Position numbers and translations under genes: made by a program. From the NCBI GenBank assembly GCA_024280815.1, contig JAJRPL010000111.1, positions 1 through 8,414 of the forward strand: a DNA stretch of 8,414 nt, given 5' to 3'. The notes under the pieces are model-generated. The model searched no databases, had not been told where the DNA came from, and worked only from the letters and a program-made list of their open reading frames with translations. Below, piece by piece: positions 1 through 7,493 of the stretch. The DNA is from Bacteroidota bacterium (GTDB taxonomy: Bacteria > Bacteroidota > Bacteroidia > Flavobacteriales > Flavobacteriaceae). How positions within the stretch are numbered: position 1 is the first letter of the stretch; the number at the start of each line of letters is the position of its first letter.

Positions 1-90
1 ATAGGTTGAAATTTGATAAGTTTCCTTTTCTGAAATATTTTCTTCAAATTCAATATTAACCCATTTTTCAGGTAGATAATTTTCGTTCAT
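1..90 (-). CDS. Hypothetical protein, N-terminal fragment cut by window edge
   Basis: An ATG at 90-88 opens a frame of 30 codons that runs off the left edge. It begins MNENYLPEKW and is rich in E, N and K. It is the first gene of the next cassette, which starts at 139 right after the attC1 core. The leader of about 50 bases resembles that of the reverse-transcriptase cassette, with GCATTAAAA just inside the boundary. No family can be recognised from 30 residues. The reading is supported by its position in the cassette and by the lack of stops. Confidence 0.55.
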   Translation of the reverse strand, partial: MNENYLPEKWVNIEFEENISEKETYQISTY

Positions 91-130
91 TTTGTTCTTG
101 AATTATGATTTTTCGTTCCAGTTTTTTAAT

Positions 131-267
131 GCACCACAACGATTTGTATATGAGGCGTTGGGCGTTTAAAAGCACTTCATTTTCGGTTTATCTCTATCTT
201 TATTTAAAAGCACTAACTTTTATTTAACCACTTATTGCCCAATGACTTATATACTTTGTTGTACTGC
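131..267 (-). repeat. attC-like site of the reverse-transcriptase cassette (attC1)
   Basis: The element is 137 bp. The outer box at 258-267 (GTTGTACTGC on +) complements the cassette's own start at 1802-1811. The other outer box, 131-140, starts the next cassette. Inner arms 146-163 and 237-254 pair over 18 positions with two G.T wobbles and one G-A mismatch, leaving a 73-base loop. The loop contains a direct repeat of tttaaaagcact at 165-176 and 203-214. The RT stop codon at 269-271 lies one base outside the box, the usual tight packing in integron cassettes. It belongs to the same sequence class as attC3. Confidence 0.78.
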
Positions 268-268
268 G

Positions 269-1780
269 TTATTCTTGATAGAATTCTACTTTTCCTTTTT
301 TCAATTCAGTGTAGAAGTCTTTATATTCTATAGTTCTAAAAACGTGTTTTCGGCCATTGTCATAAAACAATGAATAAATATAAATCCACCATTCTTCTTC
401 TTGCTTTTCCGTTATAATTTCACCAATCAAATCAAAATATTTATCAGTATCTAAGCCATTATTTTTTGCGTAATAATAACAAAGTAGAGAAGGAAGGCAA
501 TCACGGTCTTTTATTAAATAATCCGAGTAATTTTTAAAATTTTCAATTTTAAAATCAAATTTCATTGCCAAAAACAAACCCCATAATGCTACATCTGACC
601 TAGAATACTCTAAATGTTCTTTTAATATTGAATTAATCTCTTTTGACAACATAGACCGCATTTTTCTATTTGGCGGATTATTTTCTAATATCTCATAAAA
701 TACATCAATAAAATATGGATAAATAAAGCAAATCCTTGAAAGGTACATAAGAGTGAAAATGTAAATGTCGTTATCAGCAAATTTCTTCTTCGATATTATC
801 TTTACAGCATACCTTAAAGCAGAGTCATTCGGATTTATTTTCGTGAGTTTTATCGCCAAATCTATAAACTCGCTAATAAAATTTATATCACTTTTTGATA
901 ATTCATCTTCTGTTAAGAATTTGTTTGCAAACGCTTTTAAATCTCTCACCCAATCTTCTTCAATTGTTTTAGGAAGTTCAATTATTTTCGTTTTTTTCTG
1001 ATTTAGCCTTAAATGATATTTTTCAAGTTCTTTACTTAAATTCTTTATAAAGTTGTCTGATTCTTCTTTAGAACTACAGTAACATTTAAAATCGTCTATA
1101 AATCTAAAATAATTATATTTTAATAAGGCTTTGTCAACTTTCGATAAAATTATCTCTGATATAATACTTGAAGTGTCAGGTCCAATTGGAATACCAACTG
1201 TTTCGTTTCTTTGAACTGCTCGTATTTTAACATCAAGTTTATTATACCATTTTGCTCTATCTCTCATATTATCTTTGGCTTCTTGTTTTCCAACAAGTGC
1301 CCAAGGAATTGAATGTGAATATATACTTGGGTAGCAGTTTGCAATATCTGCGTGAACAAAATATTTGGCTTTAAAGGACTTTTCTAAAACTAAAAATTTT
1401 TCATCTTTATTTCTGTCATACGAAAGCATAGAAACTAATCTTTTGCTCAAATTATTTGGTTTTGGAATAATCATACTACGATTTGTGTAGTCATCTACTT
1501 CTCCAATACTTGTAGAAATTTTCGTCCAACTAGATTTAATTTCTTTGCAAAGAAAAAAATATGGAATTGGATGAGGAATATTCAATATTCTTGGTGCATT
1601 ATTGTTCCTAGTTAAATGAAAAGTGACATTTGAAAATGATTTTTTTGTGTGAACAGAAATTCCTTTTTTGCGAACCCAAATGCCAAATTTTTCACTCGAA
1701 AAAACTGAAGTAATCTTTTCGGGAAACATTCCAAAGTCTAGTAATTTTTCATAAACTTCTTTTTCGGTAAGTTTGAGCAT
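269..1780 (-). CDS. Abi/UG-type reverse transcriptase (probable phage-defence RT)
   Basis: RNA-directed DNA polymerase, 503 aa from the ATG at 1780. The frame can be extended to a TTG at 1810, but that codon is the cassette core itself, so ATG is preferred. Visible RT motifs: motif A with catalytic Asp in HADIANCYPS (Asp about 145), motif B GIPIGPDTSS (about 196-205), motif C FIDD (about 227-230, a variant of YxDD) and motif D LNQKKTKI (about 259-266). From about residue 280 the protein is a long, mostly helical tail, as expected for Abi-group RTs (AbiA/AbiK/Abi-P2 and UG/DRT types) with alpha-repeat C-termini. There is no maturase, HNH or other endonuclease domain, and no retron-like non-coding RNA was recognised nearby. 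It is the sole gene of its cassette. Membership of the Abi/UG group is inferred from motif style and architecture; the subgroup is not assigned. Confidence 0.85.
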   Translation of the reverse strand: MLKLTEKEVYEKLLDFGMFPEKITSVFSSEKFGIWVRKKGISVHTKKSFSNVTFHLTRNNNAPRILNIPHPIPYFFLCKEIKSSWTKISTSIGEVDDYTNRSMIIPKPNNLSKRLVSMLSYDRNKDEKFLVLEKSFKAKYFVHADIANCYPSIYSHSIPWALVGKQEAKDNMRDRAKWYNKLDVKIRAVQRNETVGIPIGPDTSSIISEIILSKVDKALLKYNYFRFIDDFKCYCSSKEESDNFIKNLSKELEKYHLRLNQKKTKIIELPKTIEEDWVRDLKAFANKFLTEDELSKSDINFISEFIDLAIKLTKINPNDSALRYAVKIISKKKFADNDIYIFTLMYLSRICFIYPYFIDVFYEILENNPPNRKMRSMLSKEINSILKEHLEYSRSDVALWGLFLAMKFDFKIENFKNYSDYLIKDRDCLPSLLCYYYAKNNGLDTDKYFDLIGEIITEKQEEEWWIYIYSLFYDNGRKHVFRTIEYKDFYTELKKGKVEFYQE

Positions 1781-1801
1781 ATTTTTCGGTTTTGTTTTAA
1801 T

Positions 1802-1939
1802 GCAGTACAACGGTTTTGTATAACGTTTCGTAACGGAAAGACACGTAGTGTATTTCCGATTAAAACCAAAGATAACAAATAAGCGTGAATTTCCGATAGG
1901 AAATTCAACCGTTATGAACGTTATACGTTGTTATGTAGC
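1802..1939 (-). repeat. attC-like site of the DoxX-like cassette (attC2)
   Basis: The element is 138 bp. The outer box at 1930-1939 (GTTATGTAGC on +) complements its own cassette start at 2538-2547. The box at 1802-1811 opens the RT cassette. Arms 1818-1836 and 1909-1926 pair over 18 bp with one G.T wobble and one unpaired T in the run 1826-1828, like the extrahelical base of attC sites. Two further hairpins are nested inside: 1835-1857 (GGAAA...TTTCC, with ACAC/GTGT) and 1887-1906 (GAATTTCC gata GGAAATTC). It is a close relative of attC4. Confidence 0.8.
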
Positions 1940-1953
1940 GTTATTAAATCAGT

Positions 1954-2493
1954 TTATATAAATCCAGATAATTTTTGAAATCCAAAAAATAATATAACTG
2001 CTATACAAACAGCAATTAAAAATTTCATCAATTTTATTCCAATAGTTGCAGTTCCGTTCTGTTTTATAATCAGAGTTTTAAAAATCAAAACAATTCTTTT
2101 TCTTTGTTGAATTATTATAAATAGAAAAACAGATTGATAAATTATAGCATTCAATAAAGCTCCTCTGTCAATTCCATAAAGAATATCAAGTATAATAATG
2201 TTTAAAAATAAAGGGGTTAACAATACTGCACTAAATAATTTAGTTCTATTAAAAATCAGCAAAATTGCTCCAATTATTTGTAAGCTGCCTATAATTATTG
2301 GGTAGGTTAGGGTTGTTCCGAAAAATGCCCACATCATTTGAGCTCCGTTTGCATCACTAATTATGACGTTCATTTCTTTTGCTCCCTCGAATTGATTCAA
2401 TTTTCCAATTCCATAAATTATCAAAAAGAAAGAAGTCCAGATTCGGATTGATAATTCCAATAAATCAATTGTGAATATTTTTTTTAAATTCAT
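1954..2493 (-). CDS. DoxX-like small membrane protein
   Basis: A 179-aa polytopic inner-membrane protein starting at the ATG at 2493. Hydrophobic segments lie at about 12-30, 58-81, 86-105, 112-129 and 154-173. The first ends in GIGKLNQFEG, and the second is preceded by a soluble loop; this layout (first helix, short loop with conserved G/K, then a closely spaced helical set) is that of the DoxX/DoxD-like family. Family members are small quinone- or redox-linked or uncharacterised membrane proteins, and the sequence does not show a specific role here. It is the only gene of its cassette (1811-2546), with a leader of about 53 bases after the core site and a stop 14 bases before the attC box. 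The fifth helix at the C-terminus is somewhat longer than minimal DoxX. The family call is by recognition of pattern, not by search. Confidence 0.65.
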   Translation of the reverse strand: MNLKKIFTIDLLELSIRIWTSFFLIIYGIGKLNQFEGAKEMNVIISDANGAQMMWAFFGTTLTYPIIIGSLQIIGAILLIFNRTKLFSAVLLTPLFLNIIILDILYGIDRGALLNAIIYQSVFLFIIIQQRKRIVLIFKTLIIKQNGTATIGIKLMKFLIAVCIAVILFFGFQKLSGFI

Positions 2494-2537
2494 TATAATT
2501 CAGTTATTAAATTCAGTTCTCAGTTCTGTGGAGTAAT

Positions 2538-2672
2538 GCTACATAACGTTCTGTATATGAAGCGTTGGGCGTTTAAAAGCACTTCTTTTCGGTTTATTAC
2601 TAATTATATTTACAAGCACTAACTTTGACTTAATCACTTACTGCCCAATGATTTATATACTTTGTTAGCAAC
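2538..2672 (-). repeat. attC-like site of the restriction-modification cassette (attC3)
   Basis: The element is 135 bp. The outer box at 2664-2672 (GTTAGCAAC on +) is the exact complement of the R-M cassette start at 7494-7502, nearly 5 kb away. The box at 2538-2547 opens the DoxX cassette. Arms 2553-2570 and 2643-2660 pair over 18 positions with the same two wobbles and one G-A mismatch as attC1. One pair differs compensatorily from attC1: A2561-T2652 here, G154-C246 there. The loop shares the tttaaaagcact / cactaactt blocks with attC1. Confidence 0.78.
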
Positions 2673-2698
2673 TGGCTGTTCTTCACGTTCTGCTGATA

Positions 2699-2765
2699 GC
2701 GTTGGCAAGACATACTCTTTTGCAATTTTGGCTTTTGAGCGTTGGCTGTTGCGATTGCAAATGTG
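2699..2765. repeat. GCGTTGGC-rich repeat, copy next to hsdR
   Basis: A non-coding stretch between attC3 and the hsdR stop, built on the word GCGTTGGC, with TTGGCTTTTGAGCGTTGGC near its centre. A related direct copy lies at 7370-7439, on the far side of the R-M operon. Shared blocks in the same order are GCGTTGGCAAGA, CTCTTTTG, TTGGCTTT(T)GAGCGTTGGC and AAATGTG. The rest of 2673-2794 shows further GTTGGC words (2691, 2779) but no gene. Confidence 0.6.
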
Positions 2766-2794
2766 TTTGGCTTATGCGTTGGCTTTTCATTCTT

Positions 2795-5263
2795 TTATGC
2801 TGTTTTATATAAATATTTCTGAAATTCTATAAACATATCTCTTATTTCAAGTGCATTTCCTCCCAATTTTTCAATTCCATCTTCTTGAGATTGAAACTTA
2901 TTTGCAAGCAATATTGGTAATTTCGACTGGTCTAATTCTCCAACTCCTGTTTCTACATATTTACTCAATACAAATTCTATAAATTCTTTTTGTCTATCGT
3001 TTAGTAATGCAAAAATGGTGGCTTTTGCTACTGCAACTCGTTCTTTTCTTGTTATCGGTTTTATATCACTATTAAATACATATTCCAACACATCAAAAAG
3101 GTCACTTTTTTCGGCATCAATTAGTTTTTTTAATGTGTTTAGTTCGTCTAAACCAAAACCTGCTTCTTCTAATTTTTCAAGTAAAGTTTTTCTTGTTAAT
3201 GGATTAGACCACAATTCTCTTAATTCCGCTTCACTTTTAAAGAAGTTTGGTAATTCGCCAAACAAGTTATTTAAAAATTCTTCTGCCGATATTGGTTTCC
3301 CGTCTGCACTCCAAAAAGAAGTTGAAATCATTTTCTGAATTTCTAATTCCTTTCCGTTTCGCAATTTTATTTTTACTTTCTTATTGCAAATACAAGGCAA
3401 TTGTCCGCAAGTTTCACATTCGGTTGGTGGTTCTACTTCACAAATACAAGGACTTTCGCCACAATCTTTACATTTTTTAGGTTCTTTTACGCAAATGCAA
3501 GGACTTTGATGGCATTTCTCACAAATTTCAGGTTCTACTGGTTCAACTGGTTCACCATCCCATTCTGGGTCTGAAAAACGTTGGTAAGCATCAACAAAAT
3601 CATAAATGGTGAAAAATTCTTTACCATCAAACATACGTGTCCCTCTACCTACAATTTGTTTAAATTCTATAATCTGATTAACAGGACGCATCAACACAAT
3701 ATTTCTAATGTTTCGTGCATCTACTCCTGTTGATAATTTTTGTGACGTAGTAAGTATGGTTGGTATTAGTTTTTCATTGTCTTGAAATTCACGTAAAAAC
3801 TGTTCGCCAATTTCTCCATCATTGGCAGTAACACGAACACAATAATTAATATCTTTTCCCTTTGGTTTGTATTGATTTACTAAATCTCTAACCAATGCTG
3901 CGTGGTCTTGTGTAGCACAAAATATAATGGTTTTATCATCAATATTAGCATCATTCATAAAAGTTTGCACACGATAACGTTCTCTTGCTTTTATTACAAT
4001 TTTTCTATTAAAATCACTTTCGGTATATAATTTTCCTTCTTCAATAATTCCTTCTGTAACCGTATCATCATTGGTATAAATGTAATCGTCTAAGGTTGTT
4101 TTAATTCTTTTGACTTTAAAAGGCGTTAAAAAACCATCATTAATGCCTTCTTTTAAGGAATAGATATAAACAGGGTCTCCAAAATATGCGTAGGTATCAA
4201 CATTGTCTTTTCGTTTTGGTGTTGCTGTTAATCCTAACTGAACAGCAGGCGAGAAATAGTCTAAAATACCTCTCCAATTACCCTCATCATTTGCTCCTCC
4301 TCTGTGACATTCGTCAATAATGATAAAATCAAAAAGATCTTCAGGATATTCTCCAAAACGATATAATTGTTCTTGTGGTTCGGCTGCAATTTGAAAATCA
4401 ATGTTTTTTTCTTCCTCTTCTTCTGATTGTTCTTTGGTCATCAAAGATTGAAAAATAGTAAAAAAGATACTTCCGTTGGTTGGTACTTTTCCTGTTTTAC
4501 GTATTTCTTTTGGTGAAATTCTAATCAAAGCATCTTCTGGAAATGCTGAAAACGAATTAAATGCTTGATTGGCTAATATATTTCTATCTGCCAAAAATAA
4601 TATTCTTGGTCTGCGACTGCCATCACGATTTAAATTCCATCTTGTGTAAAACAATTTCCAAGCAATTTGAAAAGCAATAGCCGTTTTTCCTGTTCCTGTG
4701 GCTAAGGTTAGTAAAATTCTATCTTTGCCTTGTGCAACTGCTTCAAGTGTGTTGCGTACTGCAATTTCTTGATAATATCTTGGTTGCCAAGTTCCTGATT
4801 TGTCTTCAAACGGAATACTCGAAAATTTATCTCGCCATTGTTCTGCTTGTTCGGTAACTGTTCCTTGCGGATAGGTTCTATCCCATAATTCTTGTGGTGA
4901 TAGAAAGTTGTTTACCAAACTTTCTGCACCTGTTTTCATACAGATTTGGTAAATTTCTTTTCCGTTTGCCGAATAAGTCGTTTCTAAATTTAATTTTTGA
5001 GCATAGAGTTTGGCTTGTGCTACACCTTCACCAACTGCTAATTCATTACTTTTTGCTTCAACAATAGCCAACTTAATGCCTTTGTAAACTAATATATAAT
5101 CTGCAATTAATGGTTTGGCTCTTTTACCACCAACTTGTATGCGACCATCTGTTATTTTACAAACGTTACGTTCTCTCAATATTTTAGAACCATCAACAAT
5201 TCCCCAACCTGCTTGGGTTAGTTGCGGATCTATTAGTTCTGCTCTTGTTTCTGCTTCATTCAT
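2795..5263 (-). CDS. hsdR: Type I restriction enzyme, R subunit (EcoEI-like HsdR)
   Basis: Motor and nuclease subunit of a type I R-M complex, 822 aa, about the usual length for the EcoEI-like group. The N-terminal PD-(D/E)xK nuclease shows Asp55 and Glu69-Ala-Lys71. The SF2 helicase follows: QPRYYQ near 160-165, Walker A ATGTGKT (188-194), DECH box (317-320), TATP (346-349), TGVD (512-515) and QIVGRGTR (536-543). A hinge at 581-626 has three copies of CxxCxxxPCIC, 12 cysteines that could bind zinc. The helical C-terminus, from about 645, fits the EcoEI R C-terminal domain that contacts the methyltransferase. The ATG at 5263 lies two bases after the hsdS stop (TAA GT ATG), indicating one operon. 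No lesion is seen, so nuclease and translocase functions look intact although the partner HsdM does not. Confidence 0.95.
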   Translation of the reverse strand: MNEAETRAELIDPQLTQAGWGIVDGSKILRERNVCKITDGRIQVGGKRAKPLIADYILVYKGIKLAIVEAKSNELAVGEGVAQAKLYAQKLNLETTYSANGKEIYQICMKTGAESLVNNFLSPQELWDRTYPQGTVTEQAEQWRDKFSSIPFEDKSGTWQPRYYQEIAVRNTLEAVAQGKDRILLTLATGTGKTAIAFQIAWKLFYTRWNLNRDGSRRPRILFLADRNILANQAFNSFSAFPEDALIRISPKEIRKTGKVPTNGSIFFTIFQSLMTKEQSEEEEEKNIDFQIAAEPQEQLYRFGEYPEDLFDFIIIDECHRGGANDEGNWRGILDYFSPAVQLGLTATPKRKDNVDTYAYFGDPVYIYSLKEGINDGFLTPFKVKRIKTTLDDYIYTNDDTVTEGIIEEGKLYTESDFNRKIVIKARERYRVQTFMNDANIDDKTIIFCATQDHAALVRDLVNQYKPKGKDINYCVRVTANDGEIGEQFLREFQDNEKLIPTILTTSQKLSTGVDARNIRNIVLMRPVNQIIEFKQIVGRGTRMFDGKEFFTIYDFVDAYQRFSDPEWDGEPVEPVEPEICEKCHQSPCICVKEPKKCKDCGESPCICEVEPPTECETCGQLPCICNKKVKIKLRNGKELEIQKMISTSFWSADGKPISAEEFLNNLFGELPNFFKSEAELRELWSNPLTRKTLLEKLEEAGFGLDELNTLKKLIDAEKSDLFDVLEYVFNSDIKPITRKERVAVAKATIFALLNDRQKEFIEFVLSKYVETGVGELDQSKLPILLANKFQSQEDGIEKLGGNALEIRDMFIEFQKYLYKTA

Positions 5264-5265
5264 AC

Positions 5266-6231
5266 TTATAAATTAGAATTGTTTTTAAATGGCAGTTCCA
5301 ATACTGAAAATTGCAATTCATTTGCTAATATTTTTTGCTTTTGAATATTCTCATTTATTATATCTGTATCTTCTTTTAAATTGTCTAAAATTTCAACTAT
5401 TCTATTTTGAATTTCAATTGGCGGAATTAAAACGGGACAATCTAATATATCTCCTTTTCGTAAATTCGTCTGATTTTCACCATTGTTAAACTTTAAAAAG
5501 TGCGAATTTCTATTTAATTGATAATAAAGATATTTTGCGTTAAATTTCTCAGACCTTATAGCACAAATTCGCTGATTTAATGAATATTTATCATCTTCAT
5601 CTATTAAAAAACATTTCCCTAATGCTTTTCCATTTGGAACGTCACTCATTACCAAGACAATATCATTTTCAAATAATGGAAATATTTGATTAACAGTATA
5701 TTTTTTAACTCTACCATTTGTTGATACAAATTTTGAGTTGACAACAATAAAATCTCCATTTTCATCTATTGCTTTTTCGTGGGCTTTACCATTAAAAAAT
5801 TCACAAGATTTCCCAATTGTACTTCTTTTCCAAGTTTCAGAATTCATTAATTTTAATTCATCAATTTGTTTTGCAAAATTATCTTTATTTAAAATGTCTA
5901 AATTTTCTGAATTAACAATTTTATATTCTGATAATATTTCGTCAGAATGTCGAATATTAACTTCAACTTTTTTGTTTGGGTTTTTTAATGTTAAATCATA
6001 GTTGTTTTTGTTTATCTCTGAAATATCCGAAAACCAAGAGTTTTTACTAACTTTAAAATCTTTTTGAAAGTTTAAGAATTCAATAAAATCTTTCTCATTT
6101 ATAGGTGTTCTTTTACCTAAACTTCTTTCAATTTTTAGTTCATAATGCCAAATTTTAGTTGTTGGTTTTCCTTTTGTAAAAAATAAAACTACAGTTTTTT
6201 GTCCAACGCCTGTAAATGTACCAACAGGCAA
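5266..6231 (-). CDS. hsdS: HsdM C-terminus fused in frame to half-size HsdS (one target-recognition domain)
   Basis: An open frame of 321 codons from a TTG at 6231. That TTG aligns with an internal Leu of HsdM (DLPVGTF), so it is probably not a natural start. Residues 1 to about 125 are the HsdM tail: TGVGQKTVVLFFTKGKPTTK, then a short helical end. From about 129 (MNSETWKRSTIGKSCEFFNG, with an ATG at 5847 that could start a 193-aa HsdS) the sequence is specificity subunit: one target-recognition domain, then a conserved helical spacer from IPPIEIQNRIVEIL onward. Normal HsdS has two such domains, so this is a half S that would need to pair with a second copy to read a two-part site. No stop separates M from S in this frame. 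It lies directly upstream of hsdR. The recognition sequence cannot be predicted. Confidence 0.8.
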   Translation of the reverse strand: MPVGTFTGVGQKTVVLFFTKGKPTTKIWHYELKIERSLGKRTPINEKDFIEFLNFQKDFKVSKNSWFSDISEINKNNYDLTLKNPNKKVEVNIRHSDEILSEYKIVNSENLDILNKDNFAKQIDELKLMNSETWKRSTIGKSCEFFNGKAHEKAIDENGDFIVVNSKFVSTNGRVKKYTVNQIFPLFENDIVLVMSDVPNGKALGKCFLIDEDDKYSLNQRICAIRSEKFNAKYLYYQLNRNSHFLKFNNGENQTNLRKGDILDCPVLIPPIEIQNRIVEILDNLKEDTDIINENIQKQKILANELQFSVLELPFKNNSNL

Positions 6232-6258
6232 ATCTAAGATTGTATGTAAATTACAATT

Positions 6259-7140
6259 TTAAAGAAGCAAACGTCTAATAGCAATAGTTGCATTATCGGC
6301 ATTACTTAAAAAAGTGTTTTTAATAACGATACCTGCTTTTCCACCTGCTTTTAATATTTTTATAAAATGTTGTAAAAATAGTGATGCTGTTTCGCCTGTT
6401 TTAATAGAAAAATTTTGTTGAACTTCTGCACGTTCTTTGCCACCAAATGGTGGGTTTGCCAATACTACATTATGGCGGTCTTTTTCTTGTATGTCGCTTA
6501 GGTTTTCTGCAAGTGTATTAGTATGTATAATATTAGGTGCTTCCACTCCGTGTAATATCATATTCATAATACCAATAATGTAGGCAAGAGATGCTTTTTC
6601 TTTTCCGTAAAAAGTCTTTTTTTGTAATATTTCTACGTCTTTAGTAGAAAGTTGTTTGCTATTTTTTAAATAATCAAAGGCTTCTACCAAGAAACCTGCA
6701 CTACCAACTGCACCATCATAAACGGTTTCTCCAATTTTAGGTGCAACTACTTTTACTATGGTTTTAATAAGTGGTCTTGGTGTGTAATATTCACCGCCAT
6801 TACGTCCAGCATTCCCCATATTTTTAATTTTCCCTTCATACAAATGGCTCATTTCGAGTTGTTCTGCGTGTGTTCTAAAACGCATTCCATCAATTATTTC
6901 AATTATTTCTCTAAGAGAATAACCACTTGCTACTTTGTTTTTTAGTTCACTAAATATTTCTCCAATTTGATATTCTATTGTATTTGAACTTATGTCTTGT
7001 TTAAATTTTTTAAGATATGGGAACAGTTCATTATTTACAAAGTCTAATAAATCATCTCCTGTAAGTGCGTTATAGTCAATTTTTCCATTTTCCAATTTTG
7101 GCGCAGCCCATTTTGTCCATTGAAATTTTGTTTCAATTAT
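6259..7140 (-). pseudogene. hsdM: Type I DNA methyltransferase HsdM, catalytic part, bounded by frameshift and nonsense codon
   Basis: The central and catalytic part of an N6-adenine methyltransferase. The first in-frame start-like codon is a TTG at 7095, but HsdM-like sequence continues upstream (FQWTKWAAPKLENG) to 7140, where the frame was lost. Numbered from that TTG, the SAM-binding motif is GEYYTPRP then YDGAVGSAGFL (101-136) and the catalytic motif is NPPFGG (214-219). IRRLLL is followed by TAA at 6261-6259. The same frame resumes as NCNLHTILDLPVG, where the family commonly has LLE-x-CNLHT. A single change of GAA to TAA explains this. The bases on both sides keep HsdM reading, so this is a nonsense codon and not a frameshift. 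The piece keeps both catalytic motifs but lacks the proper N-terminus and the S-binding tail. It is most likely inactive as read. Confidence 0.85.
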
Positions 7141-7313
7141 TTTGGAATAGGTTTTCCTGATAAAAGTGCCGCAGTTTCTTTATCTTTTTCTAAATCGTCT
7201 AAGTATTTTAAAAACAGTACCCAAGAGGTTTGTTCTACATAATCTAATTCAGTTTGTGAACCACCTGCTTTTCGTAGTATATCATCTATATTTTTAAAAT
7301 TTTGTTCAAACAT
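7137..7313 (-). pseudogene. hsdM: HsdM N-terminal domain fragment, frameshifted
   Basis: The ATG at 7313 begins MFEQNFKNIDDILRKAGGSQ, a typical HsdM_N start, continuing through EQTSWVLFLKYLDDLEKDK to GKPIPK, then TAA at 7139-7137: 58 aa. The expected continuation (IIETKFQWTKWAAPK) is present immediately after in another frame. Restoring one A to the run of four at 7140-7143 would join the two. This is the true start of the R-M operon, and 7313 to 5266 would reconstruct one HsdM-HsdS polypeptide. A homopolymer indel is also a common sequencing error, so the lesion needs read-level support. Confidence 0.85.
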
Positions 7314-7369
7314 TTATTTTTATTTTTTTTGAGTGTCAAATTTACATTTTTTATCACGATTTCTTTCAA

Positions 7370-7457
7370 GCGTTGGCAAGAAATTGCTCTTTTGATTTGT
7401 TGCGTTTTGGCTTTGAGCGTTGGCAAAAACCAAATGTGCAATTTGTGCGGTTGGCTG
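7370..7457. repeat. GCGTTGGC-rich repeat, copy upstream of hsdM
   Basis: Non-coding repeat between the hsdM start and attC4, the direct counterpart of 2699-2765 at the other end of the operon. Its words are GCGTTGGCAAGA, CTCTTTTG, TTTTGGCTTTGAGCGTTGGC and CAAATGTG, followed by GGTTGGCTG. Short open frames crossing this stretch also run into attC4 or the hsdM start and look like chance. The leader from 7314 to 7493 holds no recognisable gene; any operon promoter should lie here or in attC4. Confidence 0.6.
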
Positions 7458-7493
7458 TTCCTTTTTTGCACGATTTTTTTTCGTTCTGTGCTT

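Noticed and set aside
765..1001. Open frame on the + strand within the RT gene (also + frames at 3015-3338, 3247-3480, 5289-5489, 5738-6001)
   Set aside because: These lie antisense to genes with clear domain motifs and have no recognisable protein features.
269..1780. The RT as a group II intron-encoded protein or a retron RT
   Set aside because: There is no maturase or endonuclease region after the RT motifs and no domain V-like sequence beside it. No msr/msd-like inverted-repeat RNA was recognised next to it; the only flanking structures are the attC elements.
1781..1810. Extending the RT start to TTG at 1810
   Set aside because: The ten extra codons consist of the cassette core site and leader; the ATG at 1780 is the better start.
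6229..7095. TTG codons at 7095 and 6231 as real starts giving two separate proteins
   Set aside because: Both TTGs align with internal leucines of HsdM, and HsdM-like sequence continues upstream of each, so they are by-products of the frameshift and the nonsense codon. Reinitiation cannot be excluded.
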